Program-made: the position numbers and the translations under genes
Notes under the pieces: generated by a model
Seen by the model: the letters and a program-made list of their open reading frames with translations, nothing else
The model's database searches: none
Told to the model about the DNA's origin: nothing
Assembly: GCA_963573385.1 (NCBI GenBank)
Contig: CAUYLG010026713.1
Location: 1-64,000 of the forward strand
DNA: 64,000 nt
Direction: 5' to 3'
Source of the DNA: Cacajao melanocephalus
Lineage: Eukaryota > Chordata > Mammalia > Primates > Pitheciidae
Shown here: in pieces, positions 51,091 to 62,789 of the stretch
How positions within the stretch are numbered: the first letter of the stretch is position 1
Layout: the number at the start of each line of letters is the position of its first letter

Positions 51091-52309
51091 GTCCCTTGAT
51101 GCCCTTCAGCTACTGTCTGCACTAGGGCTAAGTATAGGCTAAGTATAGGTTAATTTTTAAATTCTTTTTCATGTTTTTCAGTTCTATAGTGGAAGTTGTT
51201 ATCTTAAGGCAATTAGAAAAGAAAAACTCTAAGAAGCTAATAACCAATTCAGTATTACAAGAAATAAAAGACCTCAAAGTAAATAAAAAATCTTCAACAA
51301 AGTGTTCATTACTCTTTCTTTTTTCCTGATCTTGCTGCAGCTGAAAAACAGCCCCCAGATGGGGCTAGGAGTGGGCTCTGGCACTAACCAGCTATAGGAG
51401 ATGGGCCCTTACCTGCAAAATAAAGTGAGACCTCAGAGGTCTGCATGGACCACACAGCCCAGGGAAGGCCCGCCTGTGCTTCTCTATGGAGGACTGCATC
51501 CATCTCTCTCTCTCTCAGGAAGGGGGAAGAGTTCTCCGAGACATGGGAATGGAAAAACCAAGTGCTTCCAAAACCACTGGCTCCCCTGGGAAACATCCAC
51601 TCAGATGGGCTCCGCTCTGGTTCATCACAGCACCCCAGAATCCTCCAGGAGGAAGCTGCAGGACGCACTCGACACAGCCCACGAGAGGACGGCCCTTCTG
51701 TTCCAGCCAGCTCAGTACTCACAGCACCTCCCTTCCCACCAGCAGAAGAGGCCACAGGTGCCCATAAAAGTTCCCTGTCTTTACTGATAAAAGGCCTCAG
51801 GGAATTTCCAGAATCCACCTGCTGCAGCCTCTAGAACCCAAGTGCTGGCAAGTGAAGGCTCCTCCTGCACTGCGCCTCTGCCTCTCAGCCTGGCTGCTGG
51901 GCATGGCTTGTGTGAGGTGAGTAACCAGCCCGGGCTCGCCCCACCCCAGCACACTGGTTTATTTCCAGAACTGTAGGCTGGGTCTGAAGAGCCTACTGTT
52001 AGGCTCAGACAAAGAATCTGGACAACACCAAAGTCGAAGAGAAAATGGGAACAGCACATAACGGGTGTTGTTTATCTGTCTGAGTCCCAGAGGCTCTTCC
52101 CTTGAGATTTTGGTGAAAATTAGATCCAGATTGTAAGATTACAAAGTTGGCCCCAAGGCAATAGGGATTTGGATTCCTCTAAGAAGCAGGTATTACAGCA
52201 GCTTTAGTTAAAGCCACGACGATAACTTAGCACAGAGAGACTGGCTGGCTGGCTCCTACTCCCACATCCACCCTGCTCGATACTACGTGGACTGAGAGCG
52301 GCCTCGGGA
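51091..52309. other. Unassigned sequence
   Basis: 51120-51330 is AT-rich. 51380-52060 is GC-richer, with overlapping frames of up to 144 codons on both strands that resemble no known protein. No transposon recognised. Confidence 0.45.
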
Positions 52310-52727
52310 TGACCTGTGAGGCCCCTGATGTGCCCCAGCTGCACTCTTACCTCCTACCCCGCAACCTCCTCACCGTTCTATACCAGGCATGTCAGACCCG
52401 AGCTTCTGCTCCAACCCCCCTTGGCCCTGGAGCCCCTCACCTCCTGCACCAAGGGGCTCACACCTGCACCTCCAGCAAGGCTTGCGCAGATGCCCTGTGT
52501 CTCAGGGCTGACCTGATAGCCTATTCACACAGCACCAGCACTCTCATACCCTGCCCTTCCCTGTTTCCTCCACAGCCACTGTCACTCCCTGACACGCCAT
52601 AGGATGGACTCACTGACTAGACTGATATTTTCTACCCCCCTGGCAGATGTCAGGATTCTGGCAATGTGCCTGGTACATCACGGGCACACTGTAAACGTCT
52701 GCTGAATGAATGAAGGAAAAAACAAAG
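52310..52727 (+). mobile_element. L2 LINE 3' end, plus strand
   Basis: CATACCCTGCCCTTCCCTGT, TTCCTCCACAGCCACTGTCA and CTCCCTGACACGCCA match the L2 block TACCCTGCTTTATTTTT...ATAGCACTTATCACCATCTGACA. GCAATGTGCCTGGTACATCA and GCTGAATGAATGAA match the L2 3' terminus. The part before about 52500 is less certain. Confidence 0.8.
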
Positions 52728-52845
52728 ACTCTGTTCGAGTAATTTGTTAGTAAGAACTCTCCGCTTACGATACTAGTCCAGATTCCAATCACCCACAAGC
52801 CCAAGCACCTACATGCACAGACCCCAACCCCCCATGCCATCTCAC

Positions 52846-52922
52846 TGCGGGGCTCCCCGTGCTAACTCTCCATGACATCTGTGGGGCTCCCCGTGCCAAC
52901 TCCCCATGCCATCTCTCTGACC
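52846..52922. repeat. Short tandem duplication, about 38 bp, two copies
   Basis: GGGGCTCCCCGTGC(T/C)AACT(C/C)(T/C)CCATG occurs twice, preceded each time by CATCT. It encodes nothing evident. Confidence 0.75.
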
Positions 52923-52935
52923 AGGGCACTGTCCT

Positions 52936-53012
52936 GCTGCAGCTGACATCTCTGGAAGTCAGTGGGCAGGCCTGCAGCACTGTCTTATCAGGAAGCACTG
53001 TGCTCAGTACCT
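52936..53012 (+). repeat. Short dispersed repeat, copy 1 (paired with 54872-54948)
   Basis: CAGCTGACATCTCTGGAAGT, GCAGCACTGTCTTATCAGGA and GCACTGTGCTCAG are repeated in the same order and orientation at 54872-54948 with about ten differences. It may belong to the 5' end of an old L1, since copy 2 lies just upstream of one. Confidence 0.7.
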
Positions 53013-53117
53013 CACAGTAGCCCAGGGCTGCCATCAAGCCCACCAGGAAGGCAGGACACACTGAGAGTTCCAACCAACATCCTGTCAACAGGCAGCTCTT
53101 CTTGTTCTGCTATTGTG

Positions 53118-53268
53118 AGGCTGGAAGGCTCGGCTCAAATCCCAGCCCCACCACTGGCATCAAGACAGCCTGAGTGAGTTACTTCACCTTGCTAAGCATT
53201 AGGGAATACCCATCCCTATCTCAGAGGGGCCCTGGGAGGACAAAGGGAGTGAGGTGGTGGAAGTTATG
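53118..53268 (+). mobile_element. MIR SINE, plus strand
   Basis: GGCTCAAATCCCAGCCCCAC, CTGAGTGAGTTACTTCACCT and AGAGGGGCCCTGGGAGGACA follow the MIR core (GTTCGAATCCCGGCTCTGCC, GGGCAAGTTACTTAACCT, CATAGGGTTGTTGTGAGGAT). Confidence 0.75.
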
Positions 53269-53271
53269 AAA

Positions 53272-53316
53272 TCATGATGGCTGGCACTACTTCATCAGCA
53301 TTAGCAGCCATCATGA
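53272..53316. other. Perfect 12-bp inverted repeat with 21-nt loop
   Basis: TCATGATGGCTG (53272-53283) and CAGCCATCATGA (53305-53316) are exact reverse complements separated by 21 nt. The pair could form a short hairpin. It directly follows the MIR. No function is implied. Confidence 0.8.
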
Positions 53317-54871
53317 CGACATTCATTTTTCATGCAAAACTGCAAAAAATACGCCAAGTTTCCTGCTGAAAATGTTTTGAAAACAGTGTTTATAAGCTTT
53401 AGAAAAAGAAAGACATCTTAAGGATAATTTTAAACGGAGTCATCTCGAGGTAGTTTGACAGAACTAGAATCGGGACCACAGCGCTGTGTCTGAGACAGGT
53501 GTGTGCTGCTGTGTGCTGGCCGGCACAAGGTCCTTTCCACGGATGTCACCCACGCACCCTGTGGCTGCAGGCACTGTGGGGCCATCACAGCCGCCACACA
53601 CACAGGCACTAGCGGGCGGCGGGCACTGTCGGCACAGGAACAAAGGCATGCAGTAGGCGCCAAGGGCACCAACAACCAGCCTCCAGCTCCTGCTGTCTAC
53701 GTGGTCAGGTTAACTGTGGAGAAAGGTTATCGGAGAAGGAGGAAACTGCCTCTTTAAAAATCTTGGTTCTACAGAAGCAAGAAGGGAAAACGCCATGTCA
53801 CTCACACTACACGCTCTTGGCAGTAGTGTGAACTGAGGCAGAGTCCTCACGAAACATGAAACCAGGATCCAGGGGGTCAGCAGGGACATAGCTTCCCATG
53901 AGTGTAAGACTTTAAACTCTGCTGACACAGAAAGAGTCACTTAGTCTAAAAATATAACCTGTGACAGCATCACAAGAAGCACTACTTACACGGAACCATG
54001 TGAGAAGCTTCTCTCTCGTAGACAGTCCTGTAAACAGTTCAAGGAAAAAAAAAACAATTAAAACTGGACATAGGCTTTCCAAAGAGAGACAGAAATCACA
54101 ATCATGTATCACCGTAGATACAAAGTTTTATCAAATCAAAGTCATCTATTAAAAACACATGCCCAGAAATCAGTTATTGGGAAGGTCAAAGGTAGTTTCC
54201 CAGAAAAAGAATTCCAAAAAGTGATTCATTTCTAAACTGAGTCTGGAACATACAAGATACTGATAGACTTAGAGCCCCAGGCTCCCCTGAACCTTGACCC
54301 ATAGTCCTCAACCTGATTGAAGTCTGGGGCACAGCTGATTCTCAAATCCCTCTGAATCTGTGGGGCAAGGTAAGAACACATGGAAGGTATACAGGACAGG
54401 ACAGCCCAGGACACCCACAGTCTCGGCTCCACCCTGAAGGGTCTTTACCTGGACCACAGGCCAAGGGGTCTCCCTGTGCAGACTGAATTGGCAGGTAAAC
54501 ACCACACAGAGACTCCCACAGACAGACAGCTGGCCTCTGTCCAGTGACGCCCAAAGACTAAAGAAACATAAGAAAGCCTGGACAGAGGACCATGGTAGCT
54601 GTGACAGAGAAAGAGTACAACTGGGGTGATTCTCCTACCACACTTAAAAAATCAGACAAAAGACATGAAATGAGGGTTTTCAGACCTGGAGCAGCAGGCA
54701 GCACAGGACAACAATCCCCAGAGAAGGAAAACAAATGTGATGCTTCCTACGATTGCTGCAGCCTACAGCCTGGGGAGAGTGCCCAGGCCACAGCACAGGA
54801 AGGGGTAACCCAGGCAAAGCCAGAGGAGTTGGGGACAGAGTTGAGAATTCAGAGAGGAGAGAGGAGACCTA
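53317..54871. other. Unassigned sequence, possibly ending in an old L1 5' UTR
   Basis: No clear repeat in 53317-54590. From about 54590 the purine-rich text leads into the old L1 at 55270 and may be that element's 5' region. Short frames are unremarkable. Confidence 0.35.
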
Positions 54872-54948
54872 CAGCTGACATCTCTGGACGTCTGTGGGCT
54901 GGGGCTGCAGCACTGTCTCATCAGGATGCACTGCACTCAGGAACCCAC
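54872..54948 (+). repeat. Short dispersed repeat, copy 2 (paired with 52936-53012)
   Basis: CAGCTGACATCTCTGGACGT, GCAGCACTGTCTCATCAGGA and GCACTGCACTCAG. The partner copy is about 1.9 kb upstream in the same orientation. Confidence 0.7.
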
Positions 54949-55269
54949 AGGTAGAATTAGAGGGCAGTGTACCAGAAAGGAATGCCCTGCACAGACAAAC
55001 ATTCCAGAGGTCTGTGGTGGGTTCCTTTGAGTCTTTGCCTGGACATGGATGGGCACAGGTGAATGAGTGAACTATCGGAGGCCAGGGGAAGAACCAATGA
55101 AAAGAAAAAGGACAGACAATAGCTATGGTTTACACAGATCTGAGGAGAGTTCATACTCCCAACAACTAGACTACAGAAACCTTGAAGTCCAGGGGACACT
55201 AGGCTGATCACTCGAAGGGCACTGTAACAGGACCACATCGGCAGCAGACTAAGCTGTGGCACTGCACTA
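54949..55269. other. Possible 5' region of the old L1
   Basis: Not alignable with confidence. Position and composition suggest the 5' UTR of the L1 that is recognisable from 55270. Confidence 0.3.
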
Positions 55270-55498
55270 GGCAGTGCTTAACACAGCTCAGCAATAAGCA
55301 TAGTTCAAAATATTTTAAAAGAATACAGAGTCCAACAATACAAAGTTTACAGTGTCTCATCCATCCAAGACTTACTAGGCATGCAAAGAAGCATAAAAAT
55401 AGATCTCATAATGAGATTAGTTGATCAATAAAGATACAAACCAAGAAATTACACAGCGAGATCATTAGTACACAAAGACATTAAAACAACCATTATAC

Positions 55499-55850
<352 letters not shown>

Positions 55851-56103
55851 TTAAAAGACACAAATCAAGCATGCACAGACGACAAATACATCTGAGATTT
55901 AAAAATTACGCTGACTGGGATGAACACCACAAAAGAAAAGACGAGTAGGTGAGCAGACAGAATAATCTGTGCGGACAGAAACTACCTAAAATAAAACAGA
56001 GAAACAACCTCCACTCCCCAAAGACAAAAATATATATGTAATTGGAGACCCAGAAGTGGAGGATGGGACGAGACAAAAATCTAGTTTAAAAAATAATGAC
56101 AAA

Positions 56104-56380
56104 AGGCAGGACAGAGTAGTCATGCCTGTAATTCCAGCACTCTGAGAGCCCAGGAGTTTGAGATCAGCCTGGACAACACAGTGAGACTCCATCTACATAA
56201 CAAAGTTTTTAAAAATCAGCCAGGCATGGTGGGTGACACACACCTGCAGTCCAGCTACTCAGGAGGCTGAGGTTGGAGGTTCACTTGAGCCCAGGAATTC
56301 AAGTCTACTCTGAACTGTGACAGCACTACTGTATTCCAGCCTGGGTGACAGAACAAGGCCCTGTCTCTAAAACAGACAGA
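56104..56380 (+). mobile_element. AluJ, plus strand, internally deleted
   Basis: GCCTGTAATTCCAGCACTCT, GATCAGCCTGGACAACACAG, AAAAATCAGCCAGGCATGGT and TCCAGCCTGGGTGACAGAAC. The left monomer lacks about 25 bases (GCGGGTGGATCACTTGAGG region). Confidence 0.9.
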
Positions 56381-56627
56381 AAAAATTACAAAAACTTTTC
56401 AAAAATGGATGAAAATTATAAGCCCATCCGCAGATTCAGGAAGGTCAACAATCCCCAACCAGAGGGGAGAAAAAAATAAAGGAAATTAAGCCAAGGCACA
56501 TCATAATCAAATTATGTTTAAAAAAAAAGTTGTAAAGGCAGCCAGAAAAAAAGAAACAGTAAGGCAAGAGCAGCTAAAATCGACTCATTCGCTGCTCTTG
56601 CCACAGAAAAACAAAAGAAAACAAAAA

Positions 56628-56757
56628 TGGGTACCTATGTGAGACAATGGATACATTCATTTGCTTCACTACAGGAACCTTTTTATTATCTGTATGTATT
56701 TTATAACATAATATTGTGTACCTTAGATATACACCATATAATTAACTTTTTAAAATA
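56628..56757 (+). mobile_element. Short L1 3'-end fragment inside the host L1
   Basis: GACAATGGATACATTCATTT, ATATTGTGTACCTTAGATAT and ACACCATATAATT resemble the L1MA/L1MB 3' terminus (GATGGATATGTTAATTAGC, GTTGTACACCTTAAATATATACAA). Confidence 0.55.
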
Positions 56758-57364
56758 GGAAACCATGTACGAAGAAACAAACACAGACAAGGAAAACAGA
56801 GAACTTCTCAGAAACAGTGCAAGCCAGAAGCCAACTGAATTATATCTCTAAAGTAATGAAAGAAAAAGCTATCAACCTGGAATACATAGTAAAATAACTT
56901 TCAAATATAAAAGTAAAATGAAGACTTTTTCTAACAAAAGCTAAAATAATTCATAATCCAACATACCTGAACTACAAATAATCTTAAAAGAAGTACAAAA
57001 TACAAAAGTAAAATAATACCAGAAGGAAATCTGGATCTACAAAAAGAAGTAAAAACCATGGAAACAGAAAATATATAAAATATAAAAGCCTTTTATTTTT
57101 TCTTAATTTTTTAAGATTGTTTTCAAAGATAATAGACTGTTCAAAGCAAAAACAAAAAAGGCAATGTATTGTGGGGCTTATGACAGTGTCTAAGTGAGGT
57201 GATAAGAACATAATGTAACAGCCAGAAGTGAGAGAGAGTATACTTCTGTAATGTTCTGACACTATATATGAACTGGCATAATGTAGCTTGCAGATGACTA
57301 TGATAGGTTAAGGAAATATACAACAAATCCTAAAGCAACCTCTAAAAACAGAGATAAAGCTAAT

Positions 57365-57862
57365 AAGCTGCAACCCAGGGTCCTCAGGTTTTCAGGCATA
57401 CACTATAAAAAAGTATCCGCTTGTAACTGTTGCATCTTGAGTTGTTGTTTAATAAAATTTCCAGGAAGAAAGCCCAGTGCTGGCAAAATGAAAACCAGTT
57501 AGATACAGAGATGCCGCTGCTGGAGATGAACTTTGGCAAAACTCTCCTCATTACTGTACTAAAAACTCCACCCAGGGAGGAGCGTATTTGCCATCGTGTA
57601 TACCTGTGAGGTACGTAGAAGCATGATTGACAACTGTGCCTGTGCTGCCTTGACTCTACCTTCTACATACAATGATTCAGCTAACAAGCCTCAAAATGGT
57701 GTTTTCAGCTTTATTCAGGGAGGCGCTACTTTGGAGAATTATCCCTGGTGTCCTCCTTACTTGTTGCAATTTTAGATTTCCTTGTTAAATCCTCCTTGGT
57801 TGAGCTCATTATACTATTGGTGGCCAAGCAACTGAACCCACCCATTGTGTGGGCAACAAAGC
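57365..57862 (+). mobile_element. Solo LTR of 490 bp with 4-bp target repeats (ERV1-like)
   Basis: The element runs from TGCAACCCAGGG (57369) to GTGTGGGCAACA (57858), with TG and CA ends. AAGC flanks it on both sides (57365-57368 and 57859-57862). A 4-bp duplication is typical of ERV1-class proviruses. The right end (TCCTTGGTTGAGCTC...GGCAACA) has the usual LTR terminal feel. Orientation is inferred from this and from TTTAATAAAATTT, and is uncertain. The family was not identified. No internal proviral sequence is present. Confidence 0.75.
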
Positions 57863-59031
57863 TAGTAAAGGTAATAAATTGATCATGAAAAGTCCTCAAT
57901 CCAAAATAAGGGAGGATAAGAGGAAAGTGGACTCTAATAACAAGTGAGAAAAATAGAAATCCAATAGCAAAATGACAGAGTTATACCCAACCATATCAAT
58001 AATCACATTAAATATGAATGGTATAAATATCCCAATCTAAATGCACTTTTTAAGACTGGATAAAAAAATAAGACCACACTATAAGCTATTTGTAAGAAAC
58101 CCACTTTAAATATAAACATACACATAGGTTAAAAGAAAAAGGGTGGGAAATAAACGTGCCATGTTAACTCTAATCAAAAGAAAGCTGGAGTGACAATACT
58201 AATAACAGAAAAAAGTCGATTTCATAGAACACAGTATTAGCAGAAGTATATAAGGGCATTATATAATAATCAAGGGGTCAGTATATCAAGAGAAAATAAT
58301 AACCCTAAAAGTTCACACACCTAATAAAGAGTTTACAAATACGTAAACCAACCCCCTCACACCAAATAGAGAAATCCACAATTATAATGGGAGCTTTCTA
58401 CACTTTTCTTTCAATAACTGATTTTGTAAAAACCTACATAGAAGATCAGTAAGAGATACAGGAGACTCAAATAACATTATTATCCAACATTATTTAACTG
58501 ACATTTATAGAATACACAATTATAACAGAATATATCTTCTTTTCAAGTTATCATGAGATATTTTCAAAGGTCATATTTTGAAAAAATTTTTTTAAGTTTC
58601 AATAGAATTTGAAAGGAATAAAAAAAATATTTCCTGACCCCAGTGGAATTAAATTCGAAATCAGGAACAAAAAAGTATCTGGGAAATCTTCCAAATACTT
58701 GGAAAATAAATAGCACATGTCTAAATAACATACAGGTTAAAGAAAAAACACAATGGAAATTAGAAAGCATTTTGACCTGAATAACCTGAATAAAAATGAA
58801 AATACTACATATCATTTGACCTGAATAAAAATGAAAACTCTACATATCAAAATATGTGGGAGGCAGTAAAAGCAGTACCAAGATGGAAATTTATAGCACT
58901 AACTGATTATATTAGGGGAATAAAGGGTCTCAAATCAATTACTTAAGCTTATTAAAACAGAGCAAAGTAAGCGGAAGAAAGGAAATAAAGAATAGAAATC
59001 TATAAGCTGAAAAGCAATTTTAAAAATACTT

Positions 59032-59258
59032 GCTTCAGGAGACTAAAGTGGGAACACCACTTGAAGCCAGGAGTTAGAGACCAGCCTGGGCAACATAGCA
59101 AGACCTACTCTCCACAAAAAAAAAATTTTCTACATTAGCCAGGCATTGTAGATGGTAAAACATGCCTGTACACCTAGCTACTCAAGAGGAAGAGGCAGGA
59201 AGATCACTTGAGCCAAGGAGTTTAAGGTTACAGAGCAAGCCTCTGTCTCTAAAAATAC
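59032..59258 (+). mobile_element. AluJ, 5'-truncated and deleted, plus strand
   Basis: GGGAACACCACTTGAAGCCA, GACCAGCCTGGGCAACATAG, TTAGCCAGGCATTGTAG and GAAGATCACTTGAGCCAAGG. The start and part of the right monomer are missing. Confidence 0.85.
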
Positions 59259-59432
59259 CTAAATAGAAGTAAAAAATACAGAAAATGAAACCAAAAGTTG
59301 GTTCTTTAACAAGATAAATACTATTGATAAACATCTAGCTGCACTGACCAAAAAAAAGGGGGAGAAGGCCCAAATTACCAATATCAAGAATGAGAAACAG
59401 AACATTATACAGACACAGAAGATATTATAAAG

Positions 59433-60195
59433 ACAATTAGGTCAAACCACAATGTGATACCACTTCACACCAGAATGGCTACAATCAAAAAATCTAACGG
59501 AAATGTTGATGAGGACCTGGAGAAATAGGCAATCTCATACATCGCTGGTGGAAATGAAAACCAGTGCTGCTACTGTGGAAAATAGTCTGGCAGTTCCTCA
59601 AACAAAAAAAAAAAAACAAACAAAAAAAAACACAGAATCACCATATGACACCTCCCCTCCTAGGTACAGACCCAAAAGAATTAAAAATACAGATTTAAGC
59701 AGATACTTGTTTATAACAGTGCTATTCACAATAGCCAACATGGGGAAACAACCCAAATGTCTATCAACAAATGAATGGGTAAACACGTTTTGGTATAGCC
59801 ATACAATGGAATTTGCTGCAGACATCAAGAGGAATGAAGTACAACACGTGCTACAGATGAACCTCCAAATTAGGCTAAGTGAAAGTAGCTAGACGTGAAA
59901 GGTTATACATTGCATTATTTCTTCAGAGGAAATATCTAGAAGAGGCGAGTCTATAGAGACAAAAAGCAGATTAGTGGTTTCCAGGGCATAAGGAAAGGGG
60001 GAAATGAGGAGTGATTACTAAATGGGTGTGAAGTATTCCTCCGTGGCAACAAAAAAGTTTTGAAAAAGTTTGAAATTGGGTGGTGGTTGTACAACATTCT
60101 GAATGCACCAAATGCCACCAAATTGTATACTTTAAAATGGCTAATTGCATGTTAAGTGAATTTCACCTCAATAAATACATAAATATAATAATTGG
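59433..60195 (+). mobile_element. L1M 3' end inserted in the host L1
   Basis: CACAATGTGATACCACTTCA to AAGTGAATTTCACCTCAATA is the last 745 bp of an L1, from ORF2 end to 3' terminus. The host ORF2 text AGATATTATAAAGAC before it joins GGATGCTATGAACTAC after it. ACAATTAGG (59433) and AATAATTGG (60187) look like a diverged target duplication. Confidence 0.8.
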
Positions 60196-60253
60196 ATGCT
60201 ATGAACTACATGTCAGTAAATTTGTCAACTTAGATGGAGCAAGTTCTTACTAC

Positions 60254-60529
60254 AATCAAACCACTGGCCAGGCGCAGTGGCTCACACCTGTAATCCCAGC
60301 ACTTTGGGAGGCCAAGGCGGGCGAATCACCTGAGGTCAGGAGTTTGAGACCAGCCTGTCCAACATGGAGAGAACCCAGCTCTACTAAAAATACAAAAAAA
60401 TTAGCCAGGTGTGGTGGTGCATGCCTGTAATTCCAGCTACTCGGGAAGCTGAGGCAGGAAAATTGCTTAAAACCTGGAGGCAGAGGTCGTAAAGAGCAAA
60501 ACTCCATCTCAAAAAAAAGAATCAAACCA
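60254..60529 (+). mobile_element. AluS with 10-bp target-site duplication, 3' deletion
   Basis: The body starts at 60266 with GGCCAGGCGCAGTGGCTCAC. AATCAAACCA flanks it at 60254-60263 and 60520-60529. The segment holding TGCACTCCAGCCTGGG is deleted near 60488. Confidence 0.95.
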
Positions 60530-61419
60530 TCAAAACTCACTCAAGGAGAATTAAATAACCCTATATGTATGCCAAAGAAACTACATGCAAGATAAAACCT
60601 TCCCACAAAGAAAAGAGCTGACCCAGATGACTTCACAGGTGAATTCTATAAAATATTCAAGGAAGAAATAATATCAATTTCTTACTAACTCACCTAGAAC
60701 ATTGACGATGAGAGAATACTTTCCAATTCATTCCATAAGGCAAGCATTAACATGATACAAAACCAGAAAAAGACACTATAAGAAAATACATCAATATTCC
60801 TCAGAAATATAGATGATAAAATTCTCAAATTTTAGCATACAAAAATCCAACAATATAAAATAAATACATGCAGACAAATTGGGTTTTAACCCAGAATTGC
60901 AATTGGCTTACTATTGTTTTCTAAAGCAATCAATGTAATTCACCATATAAACAGAAAAAGAATACCATAAGATCATCTCAATAGATATAGAGAAGACAAA
61001 ATTCAGTATTAACTCATGATAAAAATCCTCAGCAACCTGGGTACATAAGGACGCTTTCTGAACTTGATAAAGGACCTCCAGTTGAAACATACAGCTAACA
61101 GTATACACAAGGATGAAAACTGAATGCTTACCCCTCAATTCAGGAACAAAGTTAGACTGTCCCCTCCAAACAGTTCCTTTAACAAGATAACAACCTCCAC
61201 AAGTTGATCTATCAATTCAGTGCAATCCCAGTCAAAATCTGAATTCATCTAAGCGAATTCTAAAATTTGTATGAAAATACCGAGTAAATAAACCAGCCAA
61301 AGAACTTTGAAAAACAAAATGGGAGGGCTTATGCTGCCTGATTTCAAGATTTATTATAAAGCTAGTTATAAAGATAAATAAATTGACCCATGGACCAGGA
61401 TAGAGTCCAGAAACAGTCT

Positions 61420-61917
61420 GCACACAGTATTAACCATGTTTTTCCTTTTCTGTGTCTGATGCTTTGACATCCAAGGTGCCTTGCTGACCCTGGAGGGACT
61501 GCCCTCCCAGAGTTAGCCAATTCCTAGAAATAGTAAACAATCCACCCTAGAGTGCACCTTTCAAATACAAACCCACCAATCCAGAGCTCACATCCCAACC
61601 ACCTCCTCTCACGTGGGACCATTCTCCACCTGCCCTAATCACCACAAGGCCAGGCACCAGACAACTAGGGACAGACTCTACACCCAAGGGCTTGCTGAAA
61701 TGATTCAAACTGCCATTCCTAAGCATGCTCCCCTGCCTCAGCCATTCCTCCCGTGGAGACCACAGTGAGGCTTTCCCTGCCCACACTGTCCCCTCTTGAC
61801 CTACTGGCATGGCCCTGTCTGGGAGCCGTGCTCCTGTTTCCAGGGAGCTGTGAGTACATAGATTTTCTTCCTTCATGACAGTATCTCTATGTCTCATGTC
61901 TTAGCGCACAGTATTAA
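61420..61917. mobile_element. Unclassified 470-bp insertion with 14-bp flanking direct repeats
   Basis: GCACACAGTATTAA (61420-61433) and GCGCACAGTATTAA (61904-61917) match at 13 of 14 bases and bracket 470 bp of non-L1 sequence inside the old L1. The insert is GC-richer than its host, with CCCAGAGTTAGCCAATTCCT and AAATAGTAAACAATCC blocks reminiscent of some ERV1 LTRs. It has no A-tail on either strand, and the duplication is longer than LTR elements make. Confidence 0.7.
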
Positions 61918-62475
61918 AACAAATCCCAGATATCCTTAAAACACACACACATGAACAAGTGATTTTGACAACATTTCCGAGGCAATTTAATGAGGAAAAC
62001 ATAATATTTTCAAGAAATGGTGCTAGAACAACTGAACATTATATTTTTAAAAAACGAGAATAAGAACCTTGACATTTTCTTTGCATCCAATATAGAATTA
62101 ATTCAAAATGGATCATGGACTTAAATGTAGTAGTCAAAACTATAAACTTGTAAAAGAATGAGTAAGAGAAAATAAAGACCTTCAATTTCACAAAGAATTC
62201 TTAAACATGATACAAAAGGCATGAGCTACAAAATTTAAAAACTGATGTTGGATGTTATCAAATTTTAAAACTTTTGATCTTCAAGTCACTGTTATAAAAA
62301 TGGAAAGTATTTGCAAAACGCATACCCCATAAAAGACTTTATCCAGAATATATACAGAAAAAATTCTCAAAGCTCAATAAGAAAACAGACAACCCAGTTT
62401 TTTAGAGAGCAAAATATTTGATCAGGTACTTCAAAGAAAATATACAGATGTTGAATAAGCACATAAAAAGATGAT

Positions 62476-62789
62476 CTGGCTGGGAGAGCAGAAAGCATGC
62501 TTTCCAGACCAGCCAGGCCAGCCACGGGAGCAACACACAGGCCGCTGTCCTCCACATCCTGAATGCCGTGGCGGAAGACACCAGAAACGCAGGCAGGCCT
62601 CCAAGAGGGAAACTCAAACATCAGGAAAGGTCAGCACTGTCTGCGACACAGTGTCAGACGGACAGGCCTGGCTGGATCATGGGCAACCCACTGTCAGGGG
62701 AAAGCAGGGTTCAGGCATGGAGCAGGGCGGGTCAGGACACTGCCAGCGCCCCCCTAGGTGAGCCCGCCCAGTCCACAGTCATGCGCTGT
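62476..62789. other. Unassigned GC-rich spacer
   Basis: Follows the truncated L1 directly. Short overlapping frames only, and no repeat was recognised. Confidence 0.4.

Noticed and set aside
50415..51122. 235-codon minus-strand open frame rich in Pro, Ser and Trp
   Set aside because: It lies on the 47-51 bp VNTR, whose unit has no minus-strand stop in any frame. Neighbouring units are read in different frames, which no selected protein repeat would do.
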